Shown: positions 27,341 to 40,100, counted from the stretch's first letter. The stretch: 64,000 bases of DNA from Desulfosporosinus sp. OT (GCF_000224515.1 NZ_AGAF01000105.1:18964-82963); one strand, 5' to 3'. The notes: a model not told the origin generated them from the letters alone. Made by a program: numbers and translations.

Positions 27341-27767
27341 TTGCGTCACCTCCTTCTTGATCAGCACGGGTAACGAACTTACATTTGATCGGGAGCTTAT
27401 GCATAGCCAGACGCAGGGCCTCACGAGCCTGCTCCTCCGTAACGCCGTTCAACTCAAACATTACGCGACCAGGTTTCACAACTGCAACCCAGTATTCTGG
27501 TGAACCTTTACCACTACCCATCCGAGTTTCAGCTGGTTTAGCCGTAACTGGCTTATCCGGGAAAATTTTAATCCAAACTTGACCACCACGTTTAATATAA
27601 CGGGTCATAGCAATACGAGCAGCCTCAATTTGGCGATTCGTTATCCAGCCGCATTCTAAGGCCATAAGTCCGAAGTCACCAAATGTAATGGTGTTTCCGC
27701 GTGTAGCCTTACCGTGCATCCGACCACGATGTTGTTTACGATGTTTCACTCTGGTTGGGACTAACAT
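27330..27767 (-). CDS. rplP: 50S ribosomal protein L16
   Basis: 145 residues: [20 protein letters not shown] and [20 protein letters not shown]. Starts one base after the rpsC stop. Confidence 0.97.
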   Translation of the reverse strand: MLVPTRVKHRKQHRGRMHGKATRGNTITFGDFGLMALECGWITNRQIEAARIAMTRYIKRGGQVWIKIFPDKPVTAKPAETRMGSGKGSPEYWVAVVKPGRVMFELNGVTEEQAREALRLAMHKLPIKCKFVTRADQEGGDANEN

Positions 27768-28430
27768 CTAGTTTCCTCCTTCCACCTGAGCGACGACCTT
27801 CTTGGCGGGAAGAACCTCACCTTTATATATCCAAACCTTGATACCAATCTTTCCATACGTAGTATTGGCTTCAGCAAAACCGTAGTCAATATCCGCACGC
27901 AGTGTGTGAAGGGGTACTTTCCCTTCATGGTACCATTCAGTTCGGGCAATTTCGGCTCCAGCCAAACGGCCGCTGCATTGAATTTTAATCCCCTGTGCAC
28001 CTGTCCTCATTGTCCGGCCAACAGTTTGTTTCATTGCCCGACGGAAGGACACCCTTTTTTCAAGTTGCAAGGCAATGTTTTCTGCTACTAAGGTAGCATC
28101 CATTTCCGGCTTCTTGATTTCTACAATATTGACTGCAACTTGTTTGCCAGTGATTGCTTCAAGTTGCTTGCGCAAGTTTTCAACTTCAGTACCACCTCGA
28201 CCGATAACAATACCGGGCTTAGCTGCATGAACCGATACTTTAACACGACTAGCTGCTCGTTCAATCTCAACTTTTGGGCATCCAGCTTGCTTGAGTTTAT
28301 TTTTTACAAATGCACGGATCTTCAAGTCTTCATGAAGAAGTTCCATGTAGTTCTTGTCTGCATACCAACGGCTTTCCCAGTCCCGGATAATTCCGACGCG
28401 GAGGCCTTTGGGATTAACCTTTTGACCCAC
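27768..28430 (-). CDS. rpsC: 30S ribosomal protein S3
   Basis: 220 residues, GTG start. [22 protein letters not shown] domain [20 protein letters not shown], and the C-terminal [19 protein letters not shown]. Confidence 0.97.
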   Translation of the reverse strand: MGQKVNPKGLRVGIIRDWESRWYADKNYMELLHEDLKIRAFVKNKLKQAGCPKVEIERAASRVKVSVHAAKPGIVIGRGGTEVENLRKQLEAITGKQVAVNIVEIKKPEMDATLVAENIALQLEKRVSFRRAMKQTVGRTMRTGAQGIKIQCSGRLAGAEIARTEWYHEGKVPLHTLRADIDYGFAEANTTYGKIGIKVWIYKGEVLPAKKVVAQVEGGN

Positions 28431-28433
28431 TGT

Positions 28434-28775
28434 TTAGCCCTCCTTCTTCTCGCCCACAACCACAGTAATGTGACTCGTCCGTTTCCGGATTTGGTCTGCA
28501 CGTCCCATGGCTCGAGGCTTGATGCGTTTTAAGGTCGGTCCTTCATCCACACAAATTTCAGTAATAATCAGATCATCAACATTCATGTCATAGTTGTGTC
28601 CTGCATTAGCGACTGCTGACTTCAGCACCTTAGTCACATCGTCTGTGGAACCATTGGGTGTAAATTGAAGAATAGCGAACGCATCACTGATCTTTTTGCC
28701 GCGGATCAGATTGACAACCTGGCGCACCTTACGAGGAGAGATACGTACATATTTTGCCACTGCTTTTGCTTGCAT
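28434..28775 (-). CDS. rplV: 50S ribosomal protein L22
   Basis: 113 residues: [20 protein letters not shown] and the hairpin loop region [20 protein letters not shown] that lines the exit tunnel. Confidence 0.97.
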   Translation of the reverse strand: MQAKAVAKYVRISPRKVRQVVNLIRGKKISDAFAILQFTPNGSTDDVTKVLKSAVANAGHNYDMNVDDLIITEICVDEGPTLKRIKPRAMGRADQIRKRTSHITVVVGEKKEG

Positions 28776-28797
28776 GTGCCTTTAACCTCCTCTCGAA

Positions 28798-29079
28798 TTA
28801 ACGTAAGCCGCTGGATTTTTCACTACCAGCATGGCCCTTATAGGTGCGAGTAGGAGAAAACTCTCCCAATTTATGACCTACCATATCTTCGGTAACATAT
28901 ATCGGAACATGTTTCCGTCCATCGTGAACCGCAATGGTGAGTCCGACCATTTGCGGAAATATTGTTGAGCGTCTGGACCACGTCTTGATGACGCGTTTTT
29001 CACCTGATTCGTTCATCGCTTCGACACGTTCGAGTAAACGAGATTCGACGAAAGGTCCTTTTTTTAGAGATCTGCTCAT
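28798..29079 (-). CDS. rpsS: 30S ribosomal protein S19
   Basis: 93 residues: [20 protein letters not shown] and [20 protein letters not shown]. Confidence 0.97.
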   Translation of the reverse strand: MSRSLKKGPFVESRLLERVEAMNESGEKRVIKTWSRRSTIFPQMVGLTIAVHDGRKHVPIYVTEDMVGHKLGEFSPTRTYKGHAGSEKSSGLR

Positions 29080-29097
29080 TCATGGGCCTCCTTTCGA

Positions 29098-29925
29098 CTA
29101 CTTACTGCGCCGTTTCACAATAAAGCGATTCGACGGATTCTTTTTCTTGCGAGTTTTTGCCCCTAGAGCCGGTTTTCCCCAAGGAGTACATGGGTTACGA
29201 CCAATCGAGTTACGGCCTTCGCCCCCACCATGTGGATGGTCACAAGGGTTCATTACTGAACCACGTACTGTCGGACGAATGCCCAACCAACGTGATCTTC
29301 CCGCTTTACCAATGTTGATGTTTTCATAGTCTAAGTTTCCGACCTGCCCAATAGTTGCCCGACACTCAATGCGAATCATGCGCATTTCACCGGAAGGAAG
29401 TCGGAGCGTTGCATACGAACCTTCTTTAGCCATTAGTTGCGCTGAGCCACCAGCTGAGCGAACCATCTGTGCCCCTTTACCTGGTTTCATCTCGATGTTG
29501 TGAAGCAGAGTACCCACTGGAATATTTTGAAGTGGCAATGTGTTGCCAACTTTAATGTCAGCATCTGGACCAGAAACAACCATTTGATCCACTTGCAAGC
29601 CATTTGGTGCTAAGATATAGGTTTTAAGCCCGTCTTGATAATACAATAAAGCGATATTGGCTGAGCGGTTAGGATCATATTCAATGCTTGCTACACGAGC
29701 AGGGATCCCATCTTTGTTCCGCTTGAAATCAATGACGCGGAACATTCGCTTATGCCCGCCGCCTTTATGGCGCACGCTCAATCGTCCATCATTATTACGA
29801 CCGGCTTTTTTGGTCAACGGCTTCAACAAAGTACGTTCTGGCTCTGTTCTTGTAATCTCTTCAAAGGTTGACACAGTCATGTTACGACGACTTGGCGATG
29901 TAGGTTTAAATGTTTTTAAGGCCAT
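29098..29925 (-). CDS. rplB: 50S ribosomal protein L2
   Basis: 275 residues: [40 protein letters not shown], and the peptidyl-transferase proximal [20 protein letters not shown] containing the key His. Confidence 0.97.
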   Translation of the reverse strand: MALKTFKPTSPSRRNMTVSTFEEITRTEPERTLLKPLTKKAGRNNDGRLSVRHKGGGHKRMFRVIDFKRNKDGIPARVASIEYDPNRSANIALLYYQDGLKTYILAPNGLQVDQMVVSGPDADIKVGNTLPLQNIPVGTLLHNIEMKPGKGAQMVRSAGGSAQLMAKEGSYATLRLPSGEMRMIRIECRATIGQVGNLDYENINIGKAGRSRWLGIRPTVRGSVMNPCDHPHGGGEGRNSIGRNPCTPWGKPALGAKTRKKKNPSNRFIVKRRSK

Positions 29926-29958
29926 AGATTTTCATTTTCCTCCTTTGCTTCAAGATGC

Positions 29959-30246
29959 TTACAGACCCGCGAAGTTTTCAATCTTATCTCCAGCTTTAAG
30001 CGTAGCAATCGCTTTTTTGCGGTTTGATGTTTTTCCGACATACTTACCGACCCGCTTCATTTTGCCGTTTACATTAATGGTGCGCAGTTCGACAACCGTT
30101 ACTTTAAACATCTTTTCAACCGCTGCTTTAATTTCAATTTTGTTCGCAGCAGGATTTACCCAGAAGGAGTATTTATTTTCCTCGACAAGCCCTACAGACT
30201 TCTCTGAAATTACCGGACTTTTGAGGACATCTCGTGCGTCGCGCAT
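29959..30246 (-). CDS. rplW: 50S ribosomal protein L23
   Basis: 95 residues: VLKSPVISEKSVGLVEENKY and VVELRTINVNGKMKRVGKYV. Its ATG shares one base with the rplD stop. Confidence 0.96.
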   Translation of the reverse strand: MRDARDVLKSPVISEKSVGLVEENKYSFWVNPAANKIEIKAAVEKMFKVTVVELRTINVNGKMKRVGKYVGKTSNRKKAIATLKAGDKIENFAGL

Positions 30247-30869
30247 TACGCTAACACCTCCTCAGTTTTTGATACCGCCGCTTTGGTCATTACAAGAATG
30301 TCATGGCGAAGAATATCCATCACATTCATCCCTGCAACATCCGTTGTTTTAACACCCTCGAGGTTGCGAGCGCAACGTTGCACAGCTTCATCCATAGCAT
30401 CCATTACGATCATAGCCTTCTTGTCAACATTAAGAGCTTTGAGTACTTTTACCATTTCACGGGTTTTGGCTTCACCCATGTTCAAAGCATCAAGGACAAT
30501 CAGTTGTTGCTCCATAACCTTCGAAGAGAGTGCCGAGTGCAAAGCCAATCGACGAACTTTTTTAGGTAATTTGAAGCCATATTTGCGTGGTTTAGGTGCG
30601 AAAACAACACCGCCGCCTCTCCACACGGGGGAGCGACTGCTTCCAGAACGCGCACGGCCCGTTCCTTTTTGACGCCATGGTTTACGTCCACCTCCGCGTA
30701 CTTCACCGCGTAACAACGCAGATTGCGTTCCCCGCCTTGCTGACGCAAGTTGTGACACAACCGCTGAATGAAGAACGTGAACATTTGGGGTAATCCCAAA
30801 CACACTTTCACTTAGTTCGATTTCTCCGACTGCTGTGCCTTGCATATTTAATACTTGAACTTTCGGCAT
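30246..30869 (-). CDS. rplD: 50S ribosomal protein L4
   Basis: 207 residues: [20 protein letters not shown] and [20 protein letters not shown] form the tunnel loop. Overlaps rplW by one base. Confidence 0.97.
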   Translation of the reverse strand: MPKVQVLNMQGTAVGEIELSESVFGITPNVHVLHSAVVSQLASARRGTQSALLRGEVRGGGRKPWRQKGTGRARSGSSRSPVWRGGGVVFAPKPRKYGFKLPKKVRRLALHSALSSKVMEQQLIVLDALNMGEAKTREMVKVLKALNVDKKAMIVMDAMDEAVQRCARNLEGVKTTDVAGMNVMDILRHDILVMTKAAVSKTEEVLA

Positions 30870-30892
30870 TGCTTATTCCTCCTTTCTCAGTG

Positions 30893-31522
30893 TTACTTCG
30901 CCTTTACAGCAGGCTTAAGAATGAGCAACGATTTATTCGCTCCTGGTAGAGCCCCTTTGATCAGGATCAAGTTTTTATCTGCATCAACCCGGACAACTTC
31001 CAGGTTTTGTACTGTTACACGCTGGCCACCCATACGTCCTGGCAGCTTACGACCTTGAAATACGCGAGCCGGACCCTTCGCGCCAAGGGAACCTGAACGA
31101 CGATGATACTTTGAACCATGAGCCATCGGTCCACGACTTGCAGAATGTCTCTTAATCATTCCAGCGAAGCCTTTTCCCTTAGCGGTACCGACAACATCAA
31201 TCTTGTCACCAACAGCAAACAGATTAACCTGAATCTCTTGGCCGATTTCATAAGAATCAACATCGTTGACCTTGAACTCACGAACATACCGCATCGGCTT
31301 AAGTGAAGCCTTTTGGAAATGTCCTTTTCTCGGCTTGTTGCTTAAGCTTTCCCGAAGCACCGAGAAGCCAATCTGAATAGCGTTGTAGCCATCTGTCGCA
31401 ACAGTTTTCTTCTGTACCACTGGGCAAGGACCTGCCTCGACAACAGTGACTGGAACAACACGACCTTCTGCTGTGAAGATCTGAGTCATGCCAATTTTTT
31501 TACCTAAAATTCCTTTTGACAC
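30893..31522 (-). CDS. rplC: 50S ribosomal protein L3
   Basis: 209 residues from the GTG at 31520-31522, eight bases after GGAGG; a GTG three codons earlier overlaps that site. [20 protein letters not shown] at the start and [20 protein letters not shown] in the loop. Confidence 0.96.
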   Translation of the reverse strand: MSKGILGKKIGMTQIFTAEGRVVPVTVVEAGPCPVVQKKTVATDGYNAIQIGFSVLRESLSNKPRKGHFQKASLKPMRYVREFKVNDVDSYEIGQEIQVNLFAVGDKIDVVGTAKGKGFAGMIKRHSASRGPMAHGSKYHRRSGSLGAKGPARVFQGRKLPGRMGGQRVTVQNLEVVRVDADKNLILIKGALPGANKSLLILKPAVKAK

Positions 31523-31531
31523 GAATGCCAC

Positions 31532-31719
31532 CTCCTGAACGCTTTGAAGTGCGCCAGACTATTCTGGAGCACGAGAGCGTCGATTTATTTACCTTGTCGC
31601 GAATCCCCGGCAACTACTCCACGTTACCGGGCGTTTCTCGCAACAAACATAACGACAGTATATCACAGAACATAATATTTAGCTACTCATGTTCGCAATG
31701 TTTTTTACTCATGAGCCAA
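31532..31719 (-). other. Structured leader between rpsJ and rplC
   Basis: A 190-bp gap where most S10 operons have a short one. On the minus strand CCCGGTAAC / GTTGCCGGG forms a 9-bp stem with one G-U pair, just 60-100 bp before rplC, and a TATACT box lies upstream without a good -35. It may be a ribosomal protein autoregulation site; the identity is unknown. Confidence 0.35.
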
Positions 31720-32025
31720 TTAGAGTTTGATTTCGATGTCCACACCAGCGGGCAAGTCTAAACGCATAAGCGCATCTACAGTTTTAGACGTAGGCTCAAG
31801 AATATCAATCAATCGTTTATGAGTGCGCATCTCAAACTGCTCTCGAGAATCTTTGTTGACATGAGGCGAGCGTAAAATCGTGTAGACGCTTTTCTCAGTC
31901 GGAAGGGGTATCGGACCGCTGACTTGTGCGCCAGTGCGCTTTGCAGTTTCTACGATGCGTTCGGCTGATTGGTCAAGTGTTTTGTGATCAAATGCTTTAA
32001 GCCGGATTCTAATTTTTTGGCTCAT
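31720..32025 (-). CDS. rpsJ: 30S ribosomal protein S10
   Basis: 101 residues: [40 protein letters not shown]. Also the NusE antitermination factor. First gene of the S10 operon. Confidence 0.97.
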   Translation of the reverse strand: MSQKIRIRLKAFDHKTLDQSAERIVETAKRTGAQVSGPIPLPTEKSVYTILRSPHVNKDSREQFEMRTHKRLIDILEPTSKTVDALMRLDLPAGVDIEIKL

Positions 32026-32332
32026 AAGTTAAACCTCCTCATAATTCCCGTTATACGGGTTTAGGACGTAAAAATTCCCTGGTTCAAGGGGAGTCACCTG
32101 CCCAGCAACCTTTTACGCCGTTCCAGAAATCAGAGGTCAGATGCCGGAGGCCAGACCAGTACTGAACTCAATGATCCGACACACCATTATCCGACCTGCC
32201 AGAAATCAGAGGCCAGATGCCAGACGGCGGATAGCTGAGTACGGGACTCAATCATCAGACGCCTTGGTATCCGACCTTCGCTTGTAGAGAAGAAGAACCT
32301 CTTCCTCTCTACGAAATGCTCTCAGTTTTCAA
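32026..32332. repeat. tuf-rpsJ spacer: duplicated heptamer repeat and leader hairpins
   Basis: CCAGAAATCAGAGG occurs at 32123 and 32199 within two 76-bp copies that both end in TATCCGACC; inside them the DNA divides into heptamers (cagaaat, cagaggt, cagatgc, cggaggc, cagacca). Near rpsJ, at about 32064-32116, CGTAAAA / TTTTACG closes a larger hairpin in the rpsJ leader. Near tuf, GTAGAGA / TCTCTAC at 32286-32314 forms a stem without a T-run. No open frame was recognised. Confidence 0.55.
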
Positions 32333-33535
32333 TTAGGCGTTGATTTTGGCAACAATGCCTGAACCAACGGTTCGACCACCCTCACGGATAGCAAAGCGGA
32401 GTCCTTCTTCCATAGCGATTGGAGTGATGAGTTCAACATCAATCGTCACACGGTCTCCCGGCATAACCATTTCAGTTCCCTCTGGAAGAGTGATTACACC
32501 AGTTACATCGGTTGTACGGAAGTAGAATTGAGGGCGATAGTTGTGGAAAAACGGTGTATGACGTCCACCCTCTTCTTTATTCAAGATGTAAACCTCACCT
32601 GAGAATTTCGTATGAGGTTTAATCGATCCAGCCTTGGCTAGAACTTGACCACGCTCGATGTCTTTACGCTCAACGCCACGCAGTAGCGCACCAATGTTAT
32701 CACCGGCTTGGGCAGAATCAAGAAGTTTACGGAACATTTCAACTCCAGTTACAACTGTTTTACGGGAGTCTGTTGATAAGCCAACGATTTCGACTTCGTC
32801 TCCAACTTTAACCCGTCCACGCTCTACACGACCAGTTGCCACAGTACCACGACCAGTAATCGTGAAAACATCCTCGACAGGCATCAAGAATGGTTTGTCG
32901 GTGTCACGTTCTGGAGTTGGGATATAAGAGTCAACAGCATCCATCAAATTCCAGATCTTACCGCACCACTCGCAATCACGTGATCCACAACCGCATTGAA
33001 GGGCTTTGAGACCTGAACCAGGAACGATGGGGATATTGTCACCATCAAATTCATACATACTTAAGAGTTCGCGAATTTCCATTTCAACTAACTCTAAGAG
33101 TTCTTCATCGTCGACCATGTCTGCTTTGTTAAGCCATACAACAATACTAGGAACACCAACTTGGCGAGCCAAGAGAATGTGTTCACGGGTTTGCGGCATT
33201 GGGCCGTCAGCTGCAGAAACACATAGAATCGCGCCGTCCATTTGAGCAGCACCAGTGATCATGTTTTTAACATAGTCCGCGTGGCCTGGGCAGTCAACGT
33301 GTGCATAGTGACGGTTCTCTGTCTCATACTCTACATGGGCTGTAGAAATGGTAATTCCACGCTCACGCTCTTCAGGAGCTTTGTCGATTTGGTCAAACGC
33401 AGTTGCTACCGCGCCTCCGACTTTAGAAAGAACAACGGTGATCGCCGCTGTCGTGGTGGTTTTACCATGGTCGACGTGACCAATGGTTCCAACGTTAACA
33501 TGTGGTTTGGTACGTTCGTATTTCGCTTTTCCCAT
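32333..33535 (-). CDS. tuf: Elongation factor Tu
   Basis: 400 residues. GTPase motifs GHVDHGKTT (19-27), [24 protein letters not shown]. Domain 2/3 are intact to the end [11 protein letters not shown]. An unusual segment [17 protein letters not shown] (about 184-200) adds four cysteines in the form CxCxxxxCxxC where most EF-Tu proteins have an acidic helix. I recall this insert from other Peptococcaceae. Carries aminoacyl-tRNA to the ribosome. Downstream of fusA in the str operon. Confidence 0.97.
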   Translation of the reverse strand: MGKAKYERTKPHVNVGTIGHVDHGKTTTTAAITVVLSKVGGAVATAFDQIDKAPEERERGITISTAHVEYETENRHYAHVDCPGHADYVKNMITGAAQMDGAILCVSAADGPMPQTREHILLARQVGVPSIVVWLNKADMVDDEELLELVEMEIRELLSMYEFDGDNIPIVPGSGLKALQCGCGSRDCEWCGKIWNLMDAVDSYIPTPERDTDKPFLMPVEDVFTITGRGTVATGRVERGRVKVGDEVEIVGLSTDSRKTVVTGVEMFRKLLDSAQAGDNIGALLRGVERKDIERGQVLAKAGSIKPHTKFSGEVYILNKEEGGRHTPFFHNYRPQFYFRTTDVTGVITLPEGTEMVMPGDRVTIDVELITPIAMEEGLRFAIREGGRTVGSGIVAKINA

Positions 33536-33577
33536 TTTTCTTCACTCCTTTAAAATAATAGTGACTGTATAATTCAT

Positions 33578-33612
33578 TAAGGTTTTGAACTTCGAATTCG
33601 AACTTCAAACCC
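33578..33612. repeat. Short palindromic heptamer repeat between fusA and tuf
   Basis: TTCGAATTCGAA lies within units gaacttc, gaattcg, aacttca right after the fusA stop region. Same style as the longer heptamer arrays. Confidence 0.45.
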
Positions 33613-33615
33613 AAC

Positions 33616-35694
33616 TTAGGCACCTTGACGCTTGGCAATAATACCTTCAGCGATGCCTTTGGGTACTTCTTCATAGTGGTCAAACTGCATAACATAGACG
33701 CCACGGCCTTGAGTGGCTGAACGCAAGTCAGTAGAATAACCAAACATTTCAGAAAGAGGAACAAATCCGCGCACAACTTGAGTATTACCACGTGCTTCCA
33801 TTCCTTCTATACGTCCTCGGCGTGAACTGATGTCCCCAATGACGTCCCCCATGTATTCCTCAGGAACTGTCACTTCAACCTTCATGACAGGCTCAATAAT
33901 TGCAGGGTCAGCTTTGAGGGCACCTGCTTTAAAGGCCATCGATCCGGCAATCTTAAAGGCCATTTCTGAAGAGTCTACATCGTGGTAAGAACCGTCATAA
34001 ACGGTAGCACGAATGTCAAGAACAGGGTAGCCGGCCAGAATACCATTTTGCAAGGCTTCTTCTATACCAGCACCAATCGGGTTAATGTATTCTCTAGGAA
34101 TAACTCCCCCAACCACTTTGTTGACAAACTCAAAACCGCTGCCTGGCTCAAGAGGCATTAGTTCGACCCAACAGTGACCGTATTGTCCACGACCACCAGA
34201 TTGGCGAACAAACTTCCCTTCAGCTTTAACCGTCTTACGAATGGTTTCTTTATAAGCAACTTGTGGACGACCTACGTCGCACTGTACTTTAAATTCCCGC
34301 TGTAAGCGGTCAACAATAATTTCCAGATGGAGCTCACCCATCCCAGCAATAATCGTTTGCCCAGTTTCTATATCCGTGCGCATTCTAAACGTCGGATCTT
34401 CTTCAGCAAGACGAGATAGCGCGCCGCCCATTTTTTCCTGGTCAGCTTTCGTCTTAGGCTCAATCGCCACATCAATTACAGGCTCAGGAAACACCATTTT
34501 TTCTAAGATAATAGGCGTTTTCTCATCGCACAAGGTATCTCCGGTTGTGGTGTCTTTCAAACCAACTGCAGCTGCAATATCCCCTGAACGTACTTCTTGG
34601 ATATCTTCACGGTGATTAGCGTGCATTTGCAGAATACGTCCAATACGCTCTTTCTTACCTTTAGTCGAGTTATGAACATAAGAACCTGCGCTTAACACAC
34701 CAGAATACACTCTAAAGAAGGCCAATTTACCTACGAATGGGTCAGCCATGATTTTGAAGGCCAGTGCTGAAAATGGTTCTGAATCCGAAGCTGTTCTTTG
34801 ATCGTCTGCGCCTGTATCCGGATGTACCCCTTTAATTGGTGGCACGTCAAGCGGAGACGGCATGTAATCGACGACACAGTCAAGCAGGGGTTGTACCCCT
34901 TTGTTCTTGAACGCTGAACCACAAAGAACCGGGATAAATTTGTTCCCGACAACTCCGCGACGTATACCGTCCCGAATTTCTTGCTCAGAGATTTCTGCCC
35001 CTTCGAGATACTTCATCATGAGCTCTTCACTTGTTTCAGCGACAGCTTCAATCAGCTTCTCACGATACTCGGTGGCTAATTCGGCCAAGTCTTCAGGGAT
35101 CGCACTGTGTTCTTCAGTTGTGCCTAAGTCATCCATATAGACAGTGGACGTCATCGTTACTAAATCCACGATACCTTTGAAGTTTTCCTCGACGCCAATT
35201 GGTAATTGGATCGGAACAGGATTAGCACCTAACCGGTCAGCTATCATCGAAACACCACGGAAGAAGTCAGCGCCCATCCGGTCCATTTTATTAATGAAAG
35301 CAATCCGTGGAACTTTGTATTTATCCGCTTGACGCCAGACGGTTTCGGATTGTGGTTCAACTCCGCCGACAGAACAGAATACCGCTACTGCACCATCAAG
35401 TACCCGCAGAGAACGCTCAACTTCTACAGTGAAGTCCACGTGCCCTGGTGTATCAATGATGTTGATACGATTATCTCTCCATTGGCAGGTTGTCGCCGCA
35501 GAAGTAATAGTTATACCACGCTCTTGCTCCTGAACCATCCAGTCCATTGTAGCCGCACCATCGTGAACTTCTCCAATTTTATGCACTCGTCCAGTGTAAA
35601 AAAGTATGCGTTCCGTTGTGGTCGTTTTACCAGCATCGATGTGGGCCATAATTCCAATATTACGCGTTTTTTCTAGCGAAAATTGCCTTGCCAC
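33616..35694 (-). CDS. fusA: Elongation factor G
   Basis: 692 residues, GTG start. GTPase motifs [15 protein letters not shown] (17-31), [26 protein letters not shown]; domain [22 protein letters not shown]. Drives translocation. Part of rpsL-rpsG-fusA-tuf. Confidence 0.97.
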   Translation of the reverse strand: MARQFSLEKTRNIGIMAHIDAGKTTTTERILFYTGRVHKIGEVHDGAATMDWMVQEQERGITITSAATTCQWRDNRINIIDTPGHVDFTVEVERSLRVLDGAVAVFCSVGGVEPQSETVWRQADKYKVPRIAFINKMDRMGADFFRGVSMIADRLGANPVPIQLPIGVEENFKGIVDLVTMTSTVYMDDLGTTEEHSAIPEDLAELATEYREKLIEAVAETSEELMMKYLEGAEISEQEIRDGIRRGVVGNKFIPVLCGSAFKNKGVQPLLDCVVDYMPSPLDVPPIKGVHPDTGADDQRTASDSEPFSALAFKIMADPFVGKLAFFRVYSGVLSAGSYVHNSTKGKKERIGRILQMHANHREDIQEVRSGDIAAAVGLKDTTTGDTLCDEKTPIILEKMVFPEPVIDVAIEPKTKADQEKMGGALSRLAEEDPTFRMRTDIETGQTIIAGMGELHLEIIVDRLQREFKVQCDVGRPQVAYKETIRKTVKAEGKFVRQSGGRGQYGHCWVELMPLEPGSGFEFVNKVVGGVIPREYINPIGAGIEEALQNGILAGYPVLDIRATVYDGSYHDVDSSEMAFKIAGSMAFKAGALKADPAIIEPVMKVEVTVPEEYMGDVIGDISSRRGRIEGMEARGNTQVVRGFVPLSEMFGYSTDLRSATQGRGVYVMQFDHYEEVPKGIAEGIIAKRQGA

Positions 35695-35733
35695 TGTGAA
35701 TCCCCCTTTCTGTCAAAATCAGTGTGCCTCAAA

Positions 35734-36204
35734 CTACCATTTGTAATGCGCAAAAGCCTTATTCGCTTCAGCCATTTTATGCATATCTTCCTTCTTCTTG
35801 ACAGAACCACCAGTGTTGTTAGAGGCATCGAGCAATTCTCCGGCAATCTTTTCCTGCATGGTCTTCTCGCCGCGCTTACGCGCCTGGGCAACAAGCCAAC
35901 GCAGAGCTAGTGTCGAGCGACGCTCAGCTCGTACTTCGATAGGAACTTGATAGTTTGCACCACCAACACGGCGGGCCTTCACTTCTAATACTGGCATAAC
36001 ATTTTTCAACGCAGTGCCAAAAACTTCAAGTGGGTCTTTACCGACTTTATCTTGAATAATATTAAATGCGTTGTAGCAAATAGCCTCTGCCGTACCTTTT
36101 TTACCATCTAACATAATTTGATTGATAAACTTCGTTACGGTCTGATTTTTGTAAATCGGATCGGGCAGAACTTCGCGTTTCGCAATATATCCTTTACGTG
36201 GCAT
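35734..36204 (-). CDS. rpsG: 30S ribosomal protein S7
   Basis: 156 residues: [20 protein letters not shown] and [20 protein letters not shown]. Usual Gram-positive length. Confidence 0.97.
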   Translation of the reverse strand: MPRKGYIAKREVLPDPIYKNQTVTKFINQIMLDGKKGTAEAICYNAFNIIQDKVGKDPLEVFGTALKNVMPVLEVKARRVGGANYQVPIEVRAERRSTLALRWLVAQARKRGEKTMQEKIAGELLDASNNTGGSVKKKEDMHKMAEANKAFAHYKW

Positions 36205-36257
36205 TTATTTCCCTCCTTTGTAGCGTATTTCTATTAGCTTTTAATAGGCTCATAAAC

Positions 36258-36677
36258 CTAGGCTTTTTTCGGACGTTTTGCTCCATATTTCGAGCGCCCT
36301 TGAGCGCGTTTTTGAACAGCAGTTGTGTCCAAAGCTCCACGAACGACGTGATATCGTACGCCAGGAAGGTCTTTAATACGACCACCACGGACGAGAACCA
36401 CGGAGTGTTCTTGCAAGTTGTGTCCAATTCCTGGGATATAAGAGGTGATCTCAAGCCCATTAGTCAAGCGCACACGAGCAACCTTTCGCAGTGCAGAGTT
36501 AGGTTTTTTAGGAGTTGTAGTATAAACCCTGGTGCAAACTCCCCGTTTTTGAGGTGATCCTCCTGATGGATATTGCTTACGTTTAAGTGAGTTATAGCCC
36601 CACTGTAAAGCTGGAGCTGTCGATTTTTGCTCAATTGTGGCACGACCTTTACGGATGAGTTGGTTAATTGTCGGCAT
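36258..36677 (-). CDS. rpsL: 30S ribosomal protein S12
   Basis: 139 residues: [40 protein letters not shown] and [20 protein letters not shown]. The Lys in TPKKPNS, altered in streptomycin resistance, is wild type. Confidence 0.97.
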   Translation of the reverse strand: MPTINQLIRKGRATIEQKSTAPALQWGYNSLKRKQYPSGGSPQKRGVCTRVYTTTPKKPNSALRKVARVRLTNGLEITSYIPGIGHNLQEHSVVLVRGGRIKDLPGVRYHVVRGALDTTAVQKRAQGRSKYGAKRPKKA

Positions 36678-36712
36678 ATCTCCACCTCCTTTCTAATCAA
36701 ATCAATATACAA

Positions 36713-36747
36713 GGAATTGCTTGCAGCAGCATTATGCAAGCAATTCC
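36713..36747 (-). terminator. Perfect 12-bp hairpin between L7Ae-like gene and rpsL
   Basis: GGAATTGCTTGC (36713-36724) / GCAAGCAATTCC (36736-36747) with an 11-base loop and no strong T-run. Possible attenuator or processing site at the head of the str operon. Confidence 0.5.
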
Positions 36748-36787
36748 AAAACCTGCATTTTGGCAAACTTAGAACTCTTGTAAACCA

Positions 36788-37039
36788 CTAATCTTCCAAC
36801 ACAGCTGCTACTGCTGTGCCTACTTCGATCCCACACGCTTTTCCCAATTCCTTCATAGTCGGAACCTCAATGTGTTCAACATGATGGTTACTGCACCATT
36901 CTAAAATTGGACGAAGAACATGTGTTTCAGCATCCTTGGCAACATACACACGCCGAACGAGCCCTTTTTCTAGGGCTCGTTGGGTTTGTTTCAACCCAAC
37001 TGTTTTCTGTTTGGCGCGTTTCAAGGTTTCATCAAGCAT
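36788..37039 (-). CDS. rplGB: L7Ae-family ribosomal protein (YbxF/RplGB-like)
   Basis: 83 residues from the ATG at 37037-37039; a TTG one codon earlier is an alternative. The kink-turn binding fold is shown by LKQTQRALEKGLVRRVYVAK and EVPTMKELGKACGIEVGTAV. In Bacillus this small protein lies between rpoC and rpsL, as here. Confidence 0.9.
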   Translation of the reverse strand: MLDETLKRAKQKTVGLKQTQRALEKGLVRRVYVAKDAETHVLRPILEWCSNHHVEHIEVPTMKELGKACGIEVGTAVAAVLED

Positions 37040-37104
37040 CAAAATGCTTTCCCCCTTAATCACACTATTGTAGTCTATCATTTGCATTCAGAGGTGTCAA
37101 TAAT

Positions 37105-40100
37105 TCAAATTAATTTCGGATCCAAAGTTTTAATTGTCCGATACCTCGTCATGCCTGTGCCAGCGGGAATTAATTTCCCGATAATTACATTTTCTTTTAA
37201 GCCAAGTAACGGATCAACTTTTCCTTTAATAGCTGCTTCTGTAAGAACTCGGGTCGTTTCTTGGAAAGAAGCCGCGGAGAGGAAGGAATCCGTCGCCAGA
37301 GAAGCTTTAGTAATACCTAAAAGTACTGGGTGAGCTACGGCCGGTTCCCCACCTTCAATAATAGCTTGCGCGTTCTCGTCTTGGAAGTCAAAGACGTCAA
37401 TTAGACCGCCTGGAAGCAAGCTTGTATCTCCAGCATCGTCAATTTTCACCTTCCGCAGCATCTGCCGAACCATAACTTCAATGTGCTTGTCGTTAATATC
37501 CACCCCTTGAAGTCGATATACTCGTTGAACTTCGCCAACCAGATAGACTTGCACCCCACGTTGACCTTTGACTTTCAACATGTCATGGGGATTAATGCTT
37601 CCTTCTGTCAGCTCGTCACCCGCTTCGACCATCTGCCCTTCTTTTACACAAAGGCGTGATCCATAAGGTATGGAATAGGTTATATGCTCGTCGGTGTCAG
37701 TGAGTAGATCTACTTCACGTCGTCCCTTAACTTCACTGATCGACACCTTACCAATTGTCTCTGCGATGATCGCTTGCCCTTTAGGTTTACGGGCTTCAAA
37801 CAGCTCTTCTACCCGTGGAAGACCCTGGGTTATGTCATCCCCCGCAACACCACCTGTATGGAACGTACGCATGGTTAATTGGGTCCCAGGTTCACCAATG
37901 GATTGAGCCGCAATGATACCAACAGCTTCACCCATCTCAACCGGGCGTCCGGTTGCAAGGTTTCGCCCGTAGCACTTTTTGCAAACACCATAACGTGACT
38001 TACATGTGAGAACCGAACGGATTATAGCTGAATCAAATACCCTGACAATCTCGGCTGCCTGCTCCTCTGTTATTTCAGACTCAGGTGTAGCGAGCATCTC
38101 TCCTGTCTCTGGATGGCGAATCTCTTCCAGAACAAATCGGCCGACAAGACGCTCTACTAAAGGTTCAATGATTTCAGGACCGTCTTTGATATCTTCAACC
38201 ATAATACCTGCTAAAGTTCCGCAATCTTCTTCACGAACAATCACATCTTGAGATACATCAACTAAACGACGAGTCAGATAACCAGAGTCAGCTGTCCGCA
38301 AAGCAGTATCCGCCAGACCTTTCCGAGCACCGTGAGAGGAAATAAAGTATTCCAAAACGGTTAACCCTTCCCGGAAATTCGCCTTGATTGGCAACTCAAT
38401 TGTCCGTCCTGATGGGTCAGCCATCAGTCCCCGCATCCCTGCTAATTGTCTGAGCTGTTGAATATTACCCCGCGCCCCTGAAGTCGCCATCATATACACC
38501 GGGTTAAACTGATCAAGTGTATCCATCAAAGCCTGCGTCACAGTTTTAGTCGCTTTAGCCCATGTATCAATGACCAAGTTATAACGCTCTTCATCTGTAA
38601 TCAAACCGCGGCGATATTGTTGCTCCGTTTTGGCAACCGCTGCGTCCGCGTCAGCGAGAATCTGAGTCTTCTCCTCGGGAACCGTAATGTCCGTCAAACC
38701 GACGGTCATGCCTGCCCGTGTTGAGAACTTAAATCCTTGGCTTTTCAGCCCGTCCAGCAAGCGTGACGTCGCTTCGTAACCCGCTTTGCGATAGGTATTA
38801 GCCACAATATCTCCAAGGCCTTTTTTACCTACAACATGGTTGACATACTCAACTTCGGGCGGAATGACCGAATTGAATATCAACCGACCTACAGTTGTTT
38901 CTAAAAGCTCTCCGTTGCGGCGAACTTTTATACTAGCCTGCAAGTGTACTTCTTTTGTATCGTAAGCCAATACGGCTTCATCATAATCTTTAAATATCTT
39001 TCCTTCACCAAAAGCACCCGGGCGATCCATGGTCAAGTAATAGGATCCCAAAACCATATCCTGGGTCGGTGTTTGAACAGGCCGTCCGTCTTTGGGGTTC
39101 AGGATATTATGAGAAGCTAGCATGAGCAATCTCGCCTCAGACTGAGCCTCTGCCGATAAAGGAACGTGGACCGCCATTTGGTCTCCATCAAAGTCCGCAT
39201 TATATGCTGTACAAACTAACGGATGAATCTGCAAAGCGCGCCCTTCAACAAGAATTGGCTCAAAAGCTTGAATCCCTAAACGGTGTAGCGTTGGTGCCCG
39301 ATTCAGGAGTACTGGGTGATCGGAGATCACTTCTTCGAGGACATCCCAAACCTCTGGCCGAACCCGTTCAACCATACGTTTAGCGCTTTTAATATTATGG
39401 GCATGCCCCTCATTGACAAGCTTCTTCATCACAAATGGTTTGAAAAGCTCCAAGGCCATTTCCTTGGGAAGACCACACTGATGAAGTTTGAGATTTGGCC
39501 CAACAACAATAACCGATCGTCCGGAATAATCCACCCTTTTTCCCAAAAGGTTTTGTCTAAAACGCCCTTGTTTTCCCTTTAACATATCACTCAGAGATTT
39601 AAGCGGGCGGTTTCCCGGGCCAGTCACTGGACGTCCACGACGACCATTATCAATCAAAGCATCGACTGCTTCTTGGAGCATCCTTTTTTCATTACGTACA
39701 ATAATGTCTGGTGCACCCAGATCTAAAAGACGCTTTAAGCGGTTGTTCCGATTAATAACTCGACGATAAAGATCATTAAGGTCAGACGTGGCAAACCGTC
39801 CACCATCTAACTGCACCATCGGTCGCAATTCGGGCGGAATCACCGGGACGACATCCATAATCATCCAATCCGGACGATTTCCTGATGATTTAAAGGCCTC
39901 AACAACTTCGAGGCGACGAATGGCTCGAATCTTGCGTTGTCCAGATACCTCTTTTAACTCAATCCGTAGTTCGTCATTAAGTTTGTCTAAATCCATCTCT
40001 TCCAGCAACTGCTTAACAGCTTCCGCTCCCATGCTCGCTTGGAAACGATCTCCATACTTATCACGGTATTCTCGATACTCTGTTTCAGTCAGGAGTTGTT

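Noticed and set aside
32026-32332. Lost gene between tuf and rpsJ
   Set aside because: The DNA is a duplicated heptamer repeat plus leader hairpins with stops in all frames.
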